DNA of 64,000 nucleotides from Thiodiazotropha sp050291245 (GCA_050291245.1 JBNKJP010000020.1:184690-248689); one strand, 5' to 3'. Shown: positions 34,989 through 44,348, counted from the first letter of the stretch. A program made the numbers and translations. Notes: a model not told the origin generated them from the letters alone.

Positions 34989-36266
34989 TTATGGGCAGAT
35001 CCGACCCAGCAGGGCGTCGCCGGAGTCTGCCAATCCCACTAACTCACAGTTGAGGATCCGATTCGACGGATCCATCCCCTCCGGCGGAAGCAACACCACT
35101 CGCAGATAGTTGGGTGTGTAGCCGCTCCAACCCTGTTCCCCGGATCCCTCCACCAGTATCGAGGTTTGGCGGCCGACATAGTGCTCCAGGGTCTGGCGTT
35201 TCTGTCTCTCCCCCAGTTGATGCAGGGTCTCACTGCGCTGGCGTTTGATCTCGCGACTGACCGGGTCGGGCAAGCTTGCCGCCTTGGTGCCCAACCTGGG
35301 TGAATAGGCAAAGATGTGCAGATGGCCGAAACCCAGAGTCTCGACAAAATCCAGGGTTTCGCGCCACTCTGCTTCGGTTTCACCGGGAAAGCCTACGATG
35401 ATATCCGTGGTGACGTTGAAATCAGCCACCCGCCGACGTGCTGTCTCCACCAACTGCCGGAATTCATCGCTCCGACAGCGCCGGGACATACGGCGCAACA
35501 CCGTGTCCGAGCCGCTTTGCAGGGGCAGGTGCAGATGAGGCATGAGACGGGGATTGTCGAACAGTCCCCAAAAGGCGTCATCCAGTTCCCAGGGCTCGAT
35601 GGAGCCGATACGCAGGCGGGGCAGGGAGGTCTGTGCGAGAATTCGCTCAACCAACCGGGTCAGTGAACTTCCGATGTCACTGCCGTAACCCCCGATGTGT
35701 ACCCCGGTCAGCACTACCTCCCGGATACCTTCCCGGTGAAGCCGGTTGATCTCAGTGATGATTTCCGCCTCGGGGCGACTCTGCTCCTCACCCCGGGCCA
35801 GGGTCACGATGCAGAAAGTGCAGCGGTAGCGGCAACCGTCCTGGACTTTGATGAATGCCCGTTGCCGGCCCCGTTCCAGGAGTCCCGTGGCAGGGTTCTC
35901 CATAGCGGCTTGCGGCATCACATGCAGGTCCAGTTTCTGCTCGATGATCTCCACCAGGTGGGCCTTGTCCCGATTGTCCACAACCAGGTCCACGCCCTCG
36001 ATCTGCTGGGCCGCATCGGGTTCCAGAGTTGCGTAGCAGCCGCTGACCACCAGACGCGCCCGGGGGTTCTCCCGCCCGCTGCGGCCAAGCAGTTTACGGG
36101 ATTTGCGTACCGCCTCCTGAGTCACCGCGCAGGTGTTGACCACCACCAGGTCGGCCTCCTCGGGCTGTTCGGTCATGCGGTGCCCCCGGGCCTGGAATTC
36201 CCGGCTCCAGGTCTCCAGCTCCGCCTCGTTGAGGCGACAGCCGAGTGTCTTCAGATGTATGCGCAT
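34989..36266 (-). CDS. mtaB: tRNA t6A37 methylthiotransferase MtaB
   Basis: Radical-SAM enzyme that converts t6A37 to ms2t6A37 in tRNA. It has the N-terminal MTTase domain (RIHLKTLGCRLNEAELE, VVVNTCAVT, VVSGCYA: three cluster cysteines), the radical-SAM CxxxCxxC as CRYRCTFCIVTLARG, and a C-terminal TRAM domain (VGRQTSILVEG...YTPNYLRVVL). The LGCRLNEAE start and VLTGVHIGGYG point to MtaB rather than MiaB or RimO. I chose the ATG at 36266 (425 residues), which starts directly on the conserved strand; a TTG at 36293 would add nine residues. Confidence 0.93.
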   Translation of the reverse strand: MRIHLKTLGCRLNEAELETWSREFQARGHRMTEQPEEADLVVVNTCAVTQEAVRKSRKLLGRSGRENPRARLVVSGCYATLEPDAAQQIEGVDLVVDNRDKAHLVEIIEQKLDLHVMPQAAMENPATGLLERGRQRAFIKVQDGCRYRCTFCIVTLARGEEQSRPEAEIITEINRLHREGIREVVLTGVHIGGYGSDIGSSLTRLVERILAQTSLPRLRIGSIEPWELDDAFWGLFDNPRLMPHLHLPLQSGSDTVLRRMSRRCRSDEFRQLVETARRRVADFNVTTDIIVGFPGETEAEWRETLDFVETLGFGHLHIFAYSPRLGTKAASLPDPVSREIKRQRSETLHQLGERQKRQTLEHYVGRQTSILVEGSGEQGWSGYTPNYLRVVLLPPEGMDPSNRILNCELVGLADSGDALLGRICP

Positions 36267-36486
36267 GGGATATCGAGCCTGGAGGTTCTTCAACCGTGGG
36301 TGAGATGGGCAAAAGTAAAGATTCCGGATGTTGAATGCAAGTCATCAGCTCGACGTAACCTGGATGGAGAGAAGTGGATTCCTGGGTCGGGTAGGATGCG
36401 AAACAGTGTGGGTTACCACAAACCTCTCCAGGTAATCGCCCCCTTGTAGGACTGCGCCGGGGAGAAGGTTTGAAACTCCTGATTAT

Positions 36487-36596
36487 CTCGTTCCCATGCT
36501 CTGCGTGGGAATGCATACCTGTGTTTCGTCGTATTGGCCAGGCTTGAGATGGGCGACGAACCCAAGGTCTGCATTCCCACGCAGAGCGTGGGAACG
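36487..36596. repeat. REP-like cluster 3 (inverted pair)
   Basis: One unit at 36487-36516 (CTCGTTCCCATGCTCTGCG.. form) faces an inverted unit at 36571-36596 (GCATTCCCACGCAGAGCG.. form). The spacing of about 55 bp is similar to the other clusters. It lies in the 388-bp gap between mtaB and rmuC, where I see no gene; an open frame leading into rmuC from 36496 is just translation of this repeat. Confidence 0.8.
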
Positions 36597-36654
36597 TCTC
36601 TTGGGGACTGGGCAGGCTCAGGTTTTGAGCTACCGATTAGGGTATAGTCGGGCC

Positions 36655-38226
36655 ATGGAATGGTGGACACAGATAACAACCGCTCAGCAGGTGTTGATCG
36701 TGCTCGGGGCGCTCGGGTTGGGACTGATGGCCTGGATTCTCGCCTGGGTGGCGCGGTTGCTCGATAATCAGCTCAAGGAGCAGCAGGCCCGTCTGCATCA
36801 GCAGCAGACTCAGCAGGAGCAGTTGCAGGAACTGGAGCGGCGACTGGCCCAGGATCAAGGTGCGTTACGGGAGCTGCTCTCGGAACGGATCGCCAAAAGC
36901 ATGCTTGCCCAACAGCGCCTTCTGCATGGCATGCAGCAGAACCTGCAGGAGCGTTCCGAGCGACTGTTACAGGTCCTGGAGCGGCGTTTTGCGGAGATGC
37001 AACAGCTGCTGGGAGGGGACGCGGGTCGCCTGCGTCTGGAATTGCTGGAACAGTTCGAGACCCTGAAAAAGGCGGTCAGCGAGAATCTGGCGGATGGCCG
37101 CCTGCAGCAGCAGGAGAAACTGGCCGAACTGGGCGAGCGCCTCAGCCGTTCCCTGCGCGAGCACCGTGAAGTGTTCGATGAACACCAGATGCAAAGTATG
37201 CGGCGCCAGCAGGAGACCCTGCACGAGGGCATGGGCGAGGTGCGCAAACAGGTAGCGGAGGCCCTGTCGCAACATGCGGATAACCTGGGTAAACGGGTTA
37301 TCAGCCTGACCGAGACCACGGATCAACGCCTCAAGGAGATCAGCGGTCAGGTGGAAAAACGCCTCAACGAGGGGTTTGAAAAGACCACTGAGACCTTCCA
37401 GCAGGTGCTGACTCATCTGACCCGTATCGATGAGGCGCAGAAAAAGATCACTGAGCTGTCAAGCAACGTGGTGTCCTTGCAGGAGGTGCTGGCGGACAAG
37501 CGTTCCCGGGGAGCGTTTGGCGAGGTGCAGTTGACCGCCCTGGTACGTAACGTGATGCCGGAGTCGGGGTTTGCCCTGCAACACACCCTGAGCAATGGGA
37601 AGCGGGCGGATTGCGTATTGTTCCTCCCCGATCCCACCGGAAATGTGGTCATAGACGCCAAGTTTCCCCTGGAGTCCTATCAGCGCATGCTGGATGACCA
37701 ACTGGCCGAATCGGATCGGGTCCAGGCCCAGCGTCAGTTCCGTAACGACATCCGTAAACACATGGATGATATCGCCTCCCGCTACATCATTTCTGGCGAA
37801 ACCTCCGACGGCGCGGTGATGTTCATTCCCGCCGAGGCGGTGTTCGCGGAGATTCACGCCCATTTTCCCGATCTGGTGGAAGAGGCCTTTCGCAAGCGTG
37901 TCTGGCTGGTTTCACCCACCACCATGATGGCGATACTCACCACTGCGAGGGCGGTCATGAAGGACGCGGCCACCCGCGAACAGGTGCACATCATCCAGGA
38001 ACATCTGCGCGCATTGTCTCAGGACTTCGGGCGTTTCCAGACGCGCATGGACAATCTGGCCCGGCACATCGGCCAGGCACATCAGGATGTCAGTGACGTG
38101 AATATCTCGGCACGCAAGATCACCTCCCGTTTCGAGAAGATCGAAAAGGTGGAGTTGCAGGAGGAGTCGGGACGGGATCTGCCGGTGTTTCAAAGCCAAA
38201 CACCCTTGGAAAATAATGAAGATTAA
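36655..38226 (+). CDS. rmuC: RmuC-family DNA recombination protein
   Basis: 523 residues from the ATG at 36655. It has a membrane anchor near the start (VLIVLGALGLGLMAWILAWVA) and a long coiled-coil rich in Gln, Leu and Glu (about 45-270). The RmuC nuclease-like domain follows: KRSRGAFGEVQLTALVRNVMPESGFALQHTL, ADCVLFLPDPTGNVVIDAKFPLESYQRML, GAVMFIPAEAVFAEIHAHFPDLVEEAFRKRVWLVSPTTMMAILTTARAV. RmuC limits inversion recombination between short repeats in E. coli. The open frame extends upstream to 36496 but that part is REP sequence, so I reject the longer start. Interestingly, the gene sits directly beside an inverted REP pair. Confidence 0.95.
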   Translation: MEWWTQITTAQQVLIVLGALGLGLMAWILAWVARLLDNQLKEQQARLHQQQTQQEQLQELERRLAQDQGALRELLSERIAKSMLAQQRLLHGMQQNLQERSERLLQVLERRFAEMQQLLGGDAGRLRLELLEQFETLKKAVSENLADGRLQQQEKLAELGERLSRSLREHREVFDEHQMQSMRRQQETLHEGMGEVRKQVAEALSQHADNLGKRVISLTETTDQRLKEISGQVEKRLNEGFEKTTETFQQVLTHLTRIDEAQKKITELSSNVVSLQEVLADKRSRGAFGEVQLTALVRNVMPESGFALQHTLSNGKRADCVLFLPDPTGNVVIDAKFPLESYQRMLDDQLAESDRVQAQRQFRNDIRKHMDDIASRYIISGETSDGAVMFIPAEAVFAEIHAHFPDLVEEAFRKRVWLVSPTTMMAILTTARAVMKDAATREQVHIIQEHLRALSQDFGRFQTRMDNLARHIGQAHQDVSDVNISARKITSRFEKIEKVELQEESGRDLPVFQSQTPLENNED

Positions 38227-38410
38227 TAGGATCCCGGTGCGTTCGGGTGGTTCTGCTCTGAAGCGGGAATATTGTCCTGGAAAGCCTTTGAAAAGGGGTT
38301 ATGCTTTGTGAAACAGTAAAATAACAGGATCTCTGGGGTCTGCGGCGTTACACTCCACCAAATTTGGGAACGCTGGAATTGACTCATAGTGCCACGATAA
38401 CCGGAACACG

Positions 38411-39523
38411 ATGCAACTGCTCAACGCCACAGGCATGCCCGCCAGCCTTTGTATGGGAATGCGACCCGACGGTCGGGAATTACTCGCGGTCGTGGTCAAG
38501 GGGACCTTTACCATTCCGTCGGGGCATGAGCCCGTCAGCCGGGCGGATGTTCAGAAACCGCTGCTTACCGCAGACCAGTTCAGCGGCGAACCCGGATTTT
38601 CCGCACCCCTCTATGAAACCGATTTCGCGCCGTTCAAACCCCGTTGCGATGTCCTGCTCAATGGCAGCGCCTATGCCCCGGGGGGGCAGCCGGTTACCCG
38701 GGTGGAAGTCACTTTAAGGTTGGCCAACCTGTTCAAGTCCTTTGCCGTGGTCGGTAATCGCTACTGGGAGTCCGGAAACATCGCCATCAGTCCCGGTTAC
38801 CCGGGCCTGTTCGAGTCCATGCCCATCTCCTATGACCGGGCCTTTGGTGGCGTTGATGACCGCCATGAGAATGAACAGAAGCACGCCGCCTGGGCCAGTA
38901 ACCCGGTTGGGGTGGGATTTCACCATCACCTTTCACGGGAGTGGGTGGATGGGTCACCGATGCCCAACACGGAAGAGCTGAGACGCCCGGTGAACATGCC
39001 CAACGGCAGTTATGCTCCCATGGCCCTCGGGCCGGTCGGGCGTGGCTGGGAGCCCCGCCGCCGCTTCGCGGGTACTTATGACGATGACTGGCTGGAGGAG
39101 CACGCTCCCTTTTTACCCCCCGACTTCGACGAGCGCTACTATCAGGCGGCCCCCGAGGATCAGCAGGTTAACCACCTTCAGGGCGGTGAGCGGGTGTTTC
39201 TGGAAAACCTGACGCCCCAGGGGCAGACAACCTTCGATCTTCCGTTGATTGCTGTGCCGGTGGTGTTTTTCTACCGCAACGGGGATGCGGTCAGACAGAC
39301 CGGGGTGATCGATACCGTGGTGCTGGAACCGGATGAGAGACTGTTCACCCTGACCTGGCGAACCCACATCCCGTTGAAACGCAACATCTTCGAGATCGAG
39401 GAGGTGCTTGCGGGGCGCAAGTCGAAGGCCTGGTGGCGGGCCCGTGAACTGGGCAAGGTCTACTATCCCTCCCTGGCGTATCTGGCGGAGGCGAAAAGAT
39501 CGGTGACTGAGGAGGAGGACTAA
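38411..39523 (+). CDS. DUF2169-domain protein (type VI effector-associated)
   Basis: 370 residues. The protein matches the DUF2169 pattern: N-terminal MGMRPDGRELLAVVVKGTF, ETDFAPFKPRCDVLLNGSAYAPGG, YDRAFGGVD near residue 150 and a C-terminal HIPLKRNIFEIEEVLAGRK. DUF2169 proteins accompany VgrG/PAAR effectors in type VI systems and are thought to help load or assemble effectors. Its stop and the next start share the sequence TAATG, so the two are coupled. No TssB/C, Hcp or VgrG gene is in the window, so the secretion machinery would be encoded elsewhere. Confidence 0.88.
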   Translation: MQLLNATGMPASLCMGMRPDGRELLAVVVKGTFTIPSGHEPVSRADVQKPLLTADQFSGEPGFSAPLYETDFAPFKPRCDVLLNGSAYAPGGQPVTRVEVTLRLANLFKSFAVVGNRYWESGNIAISPGYPGLFESMPISYDRAFGGVDDRHENEQKHAAWASNPVGVGFHHHLSREWVDGSPMPNTEELRRPVNMPNGSYAPMALGPVGRGWEPRRRFAGTYDDDWLEEHAPFLPPDFDERYYQAAPEDQQVNHLQGGERVFLENLTPQGQTTFDLPLIAVPVVFFYRNGDAVRQTGVIDTVVLEPDERLFTLTWRTHIPLKRNIFEIEEVLAGRKSKAWWRARELGKVYYPSLAYLAEAKRSVTEEED

Positions 39524-40554
39524 TGGCGACGGCTTTGGCCATCGGTGCGACTGGCATGGTGACCGGGGTCGGTCTGGACGCCCCGTCGAGTTGCGCGGCA
39601 ATCCGCTGCGCCATCGATAACTTTCAGGAGACCTGTTTTCTGGATCGCGCCGGTGAATGGATCCTGGGTTGTGAAGTGTCCCTCGAACGCCCCTGGCGGG
39701 GTCGCCAGAAACTGCTCCAAATGGCGGTCATGGCCGTACGGGAGGCATTGGCGGACTGTCCGGAATTCAATGCCCCTGAAACGCCTCTGCTGCTGTGTTT
39801 GCCGGAATTGAATCGTCCCGGCCGGGTGCTGGACAACGACAATCAACTGTTTTTCGAACTGCAATCGGAACTCGGGCTCGAATTTCACGAAAACTCCCGC
39901 ATCATCGCCTCGGGACATGTCTCTGTGGCGCTGGCCCTGCGCCATGCACAGCAGTTGATTCACCAGCAGGGGCATCTCCGGGCTCTGGTTGTTGCCACCG
40001 ACAGTTTCCTGGTTACCCCCACCCTGGCCCACTTCGAGCAGGAGGATCGACTCCTGACCAGCCAGAATTCCAACGGTTTCATTCCGGGTGAGGCGGGGGT
40101 GGCCCTGGTTCTGGAGTCCCCGGGTCGGGTATCCGGCGAGCGACTCTGCTGTCACGGCTTGGGATTCGGGGTTGAATCCGCCCATGTGGCCTCTGATCTG
40201 CCCCTGCGTGGGGACGGTCTGACCATGGCGATCAAGGATTCCCTGCGGGATGCGGGTTGCCAGATGGGGGATCTCGATTTCCGTATCACCGACCTGTCCG
40301 GTGAGCAATATTACTTCAAGGAGGCCAGTCTGGCCCTCAGTCGCACCCTCAGAACCCGCAAGGAGCAGTTCGATATCTGGCATCCGGCTGACTGCATCGG
40401 GGAGGTGGGCGCTGCCTCGGGGGCGGTAATGTTGGTGGTTCTCAAAGCCGCCTGTGAAAAAGGCTATACCCAGGGGACGCGGATCCTCGCCCACCTGGGA
40501 AACGATGACGGCAAACGCGCCTCATGGGTGCTGTTCTGGAAGAGAGGGGAATAG
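39523..40554 (+). CDS. Beta-ketoacyl-synthase-like protein in effector locus
   Basis: 343-residue thiolase-fold protein. The family resemblance is in ALAIGATGMVTGVGLDAPSSCAAIRCAID, VATDSFLVTPTLAHFEQEDRLLTSQNSNGFIPGEAGVALVLE and CIGEVGAASGAVMLV. The nucleophilic cysteine motif expected of active ketosynthases is not recognisable; the equivalent elbow reads VVATDSFL, so it is probably not a fatty-acid enzyme. KAS-like proteins of this kind sit between DUF2169 and DUF4150 genes in many effector loci; their role is not established. It is coupled to the upstream DUF2169 gene and 2 bp from the next gene. Confidence 0.8.
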   Translation: MATALAIGATGMVTGVGLDAPSSCAAIRCAIDNFQETCFLDRAGEWILGCEVSLERPWRGRQKLLQMAVMAVREALADCPEFNAPETPLLLCLPELNRPGRVLDNDNQLFFELQSELGLEFHENSRIIASGHVSVALALRHAQQLIHQQGHLRALVVATDSFLVTPTLAHFEQEDRLLTSQNSNGFIPGEAGVALVLESPGRVSGERLCCHGLGFGVESAHVASDLPLRGDGLTMAIKDSLRDAGCQMGDLDFRITDLSGEQYYFKEASLALSRTLRTRKEQFDIWHPADCIGEVGAASGAVMLVVLKAACEKGYTQGTRILAHLGNDDGKRASWVLFWKRGE

Positions 40555-40556
40555 TC

Positions 40557-41831
40557 ATGGCCAACGAGGTGTATGCCAACGGCCGGGAGGTCTCCTGCAA
40601 AAAAGCGGACGGTAAGGCAATCTGCGCCTTTCCCGATGTCTGCTTCACACCGCCCCAGACCCCCGCTACCCCACCGGGGGTGCCCATCCCCTATCCCAAC
40701 ACCGGGATGGCGTCGGATACCACCGCCGGCAGCAAAAAGGTCAAGATCTCCGGCAAGGAGGTCATGCTCAAGAACAAGTCCCACTTCAAGACCTCGATGG
40801 GTGACGAAGCCGGCTGCGCGCCGAAGAAGGGCATCATCACTAGCAAGATCAAAGGCAAGGTCTACTTCAACGCCTGGTCGATGGATGTGAAGTTCGAAGG
40901 CAAGAATGTGGTGCGCAGTATGGATCTGACCACCCACAACCACGCCAGCCAGCCCGGCCAGACCCCACCCTGGGTCTACATGGACGCGATGGCCATGTCC
41001 ACCGCCTCGGACGACTGCAAGGCTGAAACGCAGAAGACCCAGGATTGCATGGAAAAGCACATCAAGAACAATACCAAGCAGCAGCCTCGCAAGGATCACA
41101 AGGTGGAAGGGGCCACCAAGAAGGCCGCGGTGGAGAACAATGACAAGGTCGACTGGGACGCCATGGTGGAAGCGGATGCGGGAAAGAAGGAGTTTTACAA
41201 CAAGGCGGGCGCCACCCGGGACCTGTGCGAGGACGATGAGTGCAAGAGCCAGCTCGACTGTAATCTGGTGCCCTTCGATTTCGGCTGTTGTGACGGCAAG
41301 ACACCGCATCACGTCATTCCCGCGCACTGCTTCATGCCCTCCGGCGAGCGCAAGGCGGGTTCGGGTGAGCGTTACCCGGGATGTGACAAATACGACGACA
41401 CCACGGCGCCCTGTATCTGTCTCGAAGGCGGGACTAAAAGCGAGAGTGACGCCGCCAACAAGCTCAAGGAACATGGCCGGGTGCATGCCATCGTCGATGT
41501 GGAAGAAGACAAGTTCATGAGTGTCAAGGAACTCGACACGCCAACCGGAAAACCGAAGATGCGCGGGGGCGAGCGGGCCACCAAGAAATCCGCCGGTTCC
41601 TGGAGTTTTGAAGACGCCAACGAAAAGGGTGCCGACGCTGTCACTCAGGTCAAACAGACCTGCAACAAGGCCTGCATGAAAAAGCAGTGCGAGGCGGCCC
41701 ACAAAAAGATGGGACTCGACGTGGGTCCGGATAAATCCGACAAGCTCATGCTCAGGGCGGATTCGAGTGGTAATCGTACACCCCCTGATTTTGAACCGAA
41801 AGGCGCAACACCTAGAGCCCGTATAGGATAG
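40557..41831 (+). CDS. DUF4150/PAAR-like effector with putative HNH-type C-terminal toxin domain
   Basis: 424 residues from the ATG at 40557, which follows AGAGGGGA. Residues 1-130 are a PAAR-like DUF4150 domain (MANEVYANGREVSCKKADGKAICAFPDVCFTPPQTPATPPGVPIPYPNT, KVKISGKEVMLKNKSHFKTSMGDEAG), which caps a VgrG spike. A Lys/Gln-rich linker (about 150-215) follows. The C-terminal region has CCDGKTPHHVIPAHCFMPSG with H251-H252, resembling the HH signature of HNH/Endo VII toxin domains, then PGCDKYDDTTAPCICLEGG and a later HGRVHAIVD. I infer a DNase-type antibacterial effector. Many Cys residues suggest metal binding or disulfides. The next gene is the likely immunity partner. Confidence 0.8.
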   Translation: MANEVYANGREVSCKKADGKAICAFPDVCFTPPQTPATPPGVPIPYPNTGMASDTTAGSKKVKISGKEVMLKNKSHFKTSMGDEAGCAPKKGIITSKIKGKVYFNAWSMDVKFEGKNVVRSMDLTTHNHASQPGQTPPWVYMDAMAMSTASDDCKAETQKTQDCMEKHIKNNTKQQPRKDHKVEGATKKAAVENNDKVDWDAMVEADAGKKEFYNKAGATRDLCEDDECKSQLDCNLVPFDFGCCDGKTPHHVIPAHCFMPSGERKAGSGERYPGCDKYDDTTAPCICLEGGTKSESDAANKLKEHGRVHAIVDVEEDKFMSVKELDTPTGKPKMRGGERATKKSAGSWSFEDANEKGADAVTQVKQTCNKACMKKQCEAAHKKMGLDVGPDKSDKLMLRADSSGNRTPPDFEPKGATPRARIG

Positions 41832-41856
41832 TTGGATCAGACTTGGAGATTAATCG

Positions 41857-42774
41857 ATGAATTCAGGGAAATTGCCGGTTACTTTTTTGAATGCCCATTC
41901 TGGGAGGAAGGGATTGGTGGGTATTCTGGGATTTCCGGATAGTTTTTCCAGCGATACGGTATTTAGCCGTTTTTTTATGTATCTCGACGGTCAATGGGGA
42001 CATGAAGATTTTGATTTCGATGGAAAATCGATCACTTATACCCGAGATTCCTCTAGCGGAAACTGGTCATGGTGGGTATTGGGAAAGAATGGAGAAATCG
42101 CGGAGTTGACTGCGGAGAATACGGATACTCAACAGATTCCCGGTGCCGGACTCAACCGGGAGGATGCCTACGGTTACGTGGAGGCAATTAAAAAGATCGA
42201 TGCAACACTGTATGTTTGCGGGTATGGGAGGCAAGTATACAAATTTACGGATGGGCAGTGGCAATCGATCAGTGATGAAATCCTCACACATGATTCCGCA
42301 ACGGGTTTCTTCGATATCGATGGCAGCGATAGCCGACACATCTATGCGGTGGGTTGGAAGGGAGAGATCTTCTTTTACGATGGCAATCAGTGGCATAAAG
42401 ATGATAGCCCCACTAACAGCCATCTAGCGAGCGTCTGCTGCGCCGAAGACGGCAGCGTCTGGATCGCGGGAAACAAAGGTGTGGTTCTGCACGGCCGGTT
42501 CAACCAATGGACGCAGATCAGCAGCGAAGAGATGACGGGTAACTGGTACTGTGTCGCCGTCTATGAGGGAAAGACCTATCTGGCGGGCAATCAACAACTG
42601 GCGGTTGTCGAAGGCGATGAAATTGTGCCGCTTGATGTGGGGGTGGGCAGAGAGATCACGACCCACAAGCTCAGCGTCAAGGAGGGGTTGCTCTGGTCCG
42701 TGGGGGAGAAGGACATACTGATGTTCGATGGACAAAAATGGCAGGAAATCGAGCACCCGGATAATACTGAATGA
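41857..42774 (+). CDS. Beta-propeller-like protein, candidate immunity protein
   Basis: 305 residues, no signal peptide. It has repeated blades of the type VWIAGNKGVVLHG-x-NQWTQIS, IYAVGWKGEIFFYDGNQWHK and YVCGYGRQVYKFTDGQWQSIS, each about 45 residues, as in Kelch/WD-like propellers. The start at 41857 follows GGAG. It lies 25 bp after the effector gene on the same strand, the place where type VI immunity genes usually are; propeller proteins of this look are known next to DUF4150 effectors. The coding DNA is visibly less GC-rich than the effector. The immunity role is inferred from position only. Confidence 0.7.
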   Translation: MNSGKLPVTFLNAHSGRKGLVGILGFPDSFSSDTVFSRFFMYLDGQWGHEDFDFDGKSITYTRDSSSGNWSWWVLGKNGEIAELTAENTDTQQIPGAGLNREDAYGYVEAIKKIDATLYVCGYGRQVYKFTDGQWQSISDEILTHDSATGFFDIDGSDSRHIYAVGWKGEIFFYDGNQWHKDDSPTNSHLASVCCAEDGSVWIAGNKGVVLHGRFNQWTQISSEEMTGNWYCVAVYEGKTYLAGNQQLAVVEGDEIVPLDVGVGREITTHKLSVKEGLLWSVGEKDILMFDGQKWQEIEHPDNTE

Positions 42775-42858
42775 TCGGTTCGATGGGGAAGTCAGCGTAT
42801 TTCGTGGTAATTTTGATTGAAGTTGCAAGGGTTACTGGTTAGTGGAGTAAACGGTTAT

Positions 42859-44013
42859 ATGGATGCATCTGAGACTACCTACAACATCGTTTTTAGTGGA
42901 AAATTGATACAGGGATTCGAAACGGCGCAGGTTGAAAAGGCCTTTTCAGAACTTTTCAGACTGCCATTGGAAAAAAGCCAAAGAATTCTCAGAAAGCCAC
43001 GTACCCTGAAAAAGGACTTGGAAAAGGGTGCCGCGGAACGCATGAGAAAAAAGCTCGAAAAGATCGGGTTGGAGGTTAGCCTTCAACCACAAGAGCAGAA
43101 GAAAAACACCGGTGAGTTATCTCTGTCACTGGTGCCTATGGAGGAAGAGGTCCGCGAATCGGTTCAGCCGCATCTTGCTCAGACCGTCTCGAGCAGTCTT
43201 CGCTGTCCCAATTGTGAAGGTGATGTGACATCGCTGACCGATCCGTGCCCCCATTGTGGCGTCTATCCCCACAAAGTTATTTCCCGATCGCAACCAGAGT
43301 CATCACGATCGACCCATTCGGCTGTTGAGGAGAATGACGTCGCAGAAGATACCGATGACCTGGAGGGCGGCCTGACTGTAAAAGGTGTGGTTTTGGGTGC
43401 TGTTGCGGCACTGCTTGGCGCATTGCTATGGAAAGGAATAGCCATTGCTATTGATTATGAATTGGGCATGATTGCCTGGGCGATCGGTGGTGGTATCGGT
43501 TTTGCCGTCGCTTTCAGCGGTAGCAGGGGGCAAACGGCCGCAGTTTATTGTGCTGTCATGGCCTTGGTGGCCATTATAGGTGGCAAATACCTGTTCTATG
43601 CGGATCTGCAAAGTAATCTGGGAGAAGTGTTTGCTGATTCAACCGATGAGTTTCAAGCGCTCTATAAAGAAGAGCTTGCAGACGCCAAGGCACTTGAGAC
43701 AGTGGATGGTGAAGAGGAAACGCGCAGGTTTATGGTGCAATATGGTTACACCGAAGCCGACGATGCCGAAAGTGTCACAAGGGAAGAACTTGATCAGTTT
43801 CAAAACGAAACTGTGCCCCGTCTCATGAGCTTTTCAGATAGGCCTCCCAGTTATGAGGAGTGGTATCAATCGACTATTGAGGCAAATTTAAGTTCTGTCT
43901 CACCGTTTGATCTGATAAAGGAGTCGTTTGATTTCATTGATGCCATATTCTTGTTTTTGGGTATATCTACCGCTGCACGTGTGGGGTATGGGAGTGGTCG
44001 CAGCAGCTCGTGA
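42859..44013 (+). CDS. Zinc-ribbon membrane protein of unknown function
   Basis: 384 residues from the ATG at 42859 (GGAG 10 bp upstream); the frame also opens with TTG at 42817. The N-terminal about 70 residues (TTYNIVFSGKLIQGFETAQVEKAFSELFRLPLEKSQRIL..LKKDLEKGAAERMRKKLEKIGLEV) form a compact domain seen at the start of many proteobacterial zinc-ribbon membrane proteins. A zinc ribbon (CPNCEGDVTSLTDPCPHCG) follows, then an acidic linker, three hydrophobic segments (GVVLGAVAALLGALLWKGIAI, MIAWAIGGGIGFAVAF, AAVYCAVMALVAIIGG) and a helical C-terminus. It may be a second accessory gene of the effector locus or an unrelated neighbour. Confidence 0.72.
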   Translation: MDASETTYNIVFSGKLIQGFETAQVEKAFSELFRLPLEKSQRILRKPRTLKKDLEKGAAERMRKKLEKIGLEVSLQPQEQKKNTGELSLSLVPMEEEVRESVQPHLAQTVSSSLRCPNCEGDVTSLTDPCPHCGVYPHKVISRSQPESSRSTHSAVEENDVAEDTDDLEGGLTVKGVVLGAVAALLGALLWKGIAIAIDYELGMIAWAIGGGIGFAVAFSGSRGQTAAVYCAVMALVAIIGGKYLFYADLQSNLGEVFADSTDEFQALYKEELADAKALETVDGEEETRRFMVQYGYTEADDAESVTREELDQFQNETVPRLMSFSDRPPSYEEWYQSTIEANLSSVSPFDLIKESFDFIDAIFLFLGISTAARVGYGSGRSSS

Positions 44014-44129
44014 ATCGTCTCTCCGGTAAAATACAAGTGAGGTCGATGACTGTCCCTGTTTGTGTGTTTCCAGTTTTCCCTGTGTTCAATAATTTAATGC
44101 ATAAAGGACAAATAATCCCGAGTATGGCT

Positions 44130-44144
44130 CCACTTTAAAAGTGG
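44130..44144. repeat. Short perfect palindrome
   Basis: CCACTTTAAAAGTGG, a 7-bp stem around one base, lies 22 bp before a small open frame in the AT-rich gap. It could be an operator or a weak terminator. Confidence 0.4.
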
Positions 44145-44165
44145 TTAGTAATTTGGGCATGCAAA

Positions 44166-44348
44166 ATGAGTGAAGAACACATTGAAAAAGATGTGATTGC
44201 AAGAATAAGAAGCAATCCGAAGTTGCATTTCTTAACGGGTATTCCAAATTCATCAGATTTAATCTCTGGATTAATGAATGAAGGTCTAAGAGAGGGTTGT
44301 GGTGAATGTTGTGTAATCTTCAAGGATCTATCGATTAGGAAAAAGTGA
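44166..44348 (+). CDS. Small hypothetical protein (doubtful)
   Basis: 60-residue frame (MSEEHIEKDVIARIRSN...) in the AT-rich gap between the effector locus and the giant Rhs gene. The composition is protein-like (amphipathic helices, CGECC near the end), but there is no good ribosome-binding site and no family is recognised. It may be a remnant of a replaced immunity or toxin gene. Confidence 0.35.
   Translation: MSEEHIEKDVIARIRSNPKLHFLTGIPNSSDLISGLMNEGLREGCGECCVIFKDLSIRKK

Noticed and set aside
36496..36654. N-terminal extension of RmuC by 53 residues
   Set aside because: It is a translation of the REP pair; the membrane anchor starts right after the ATG at 36655.
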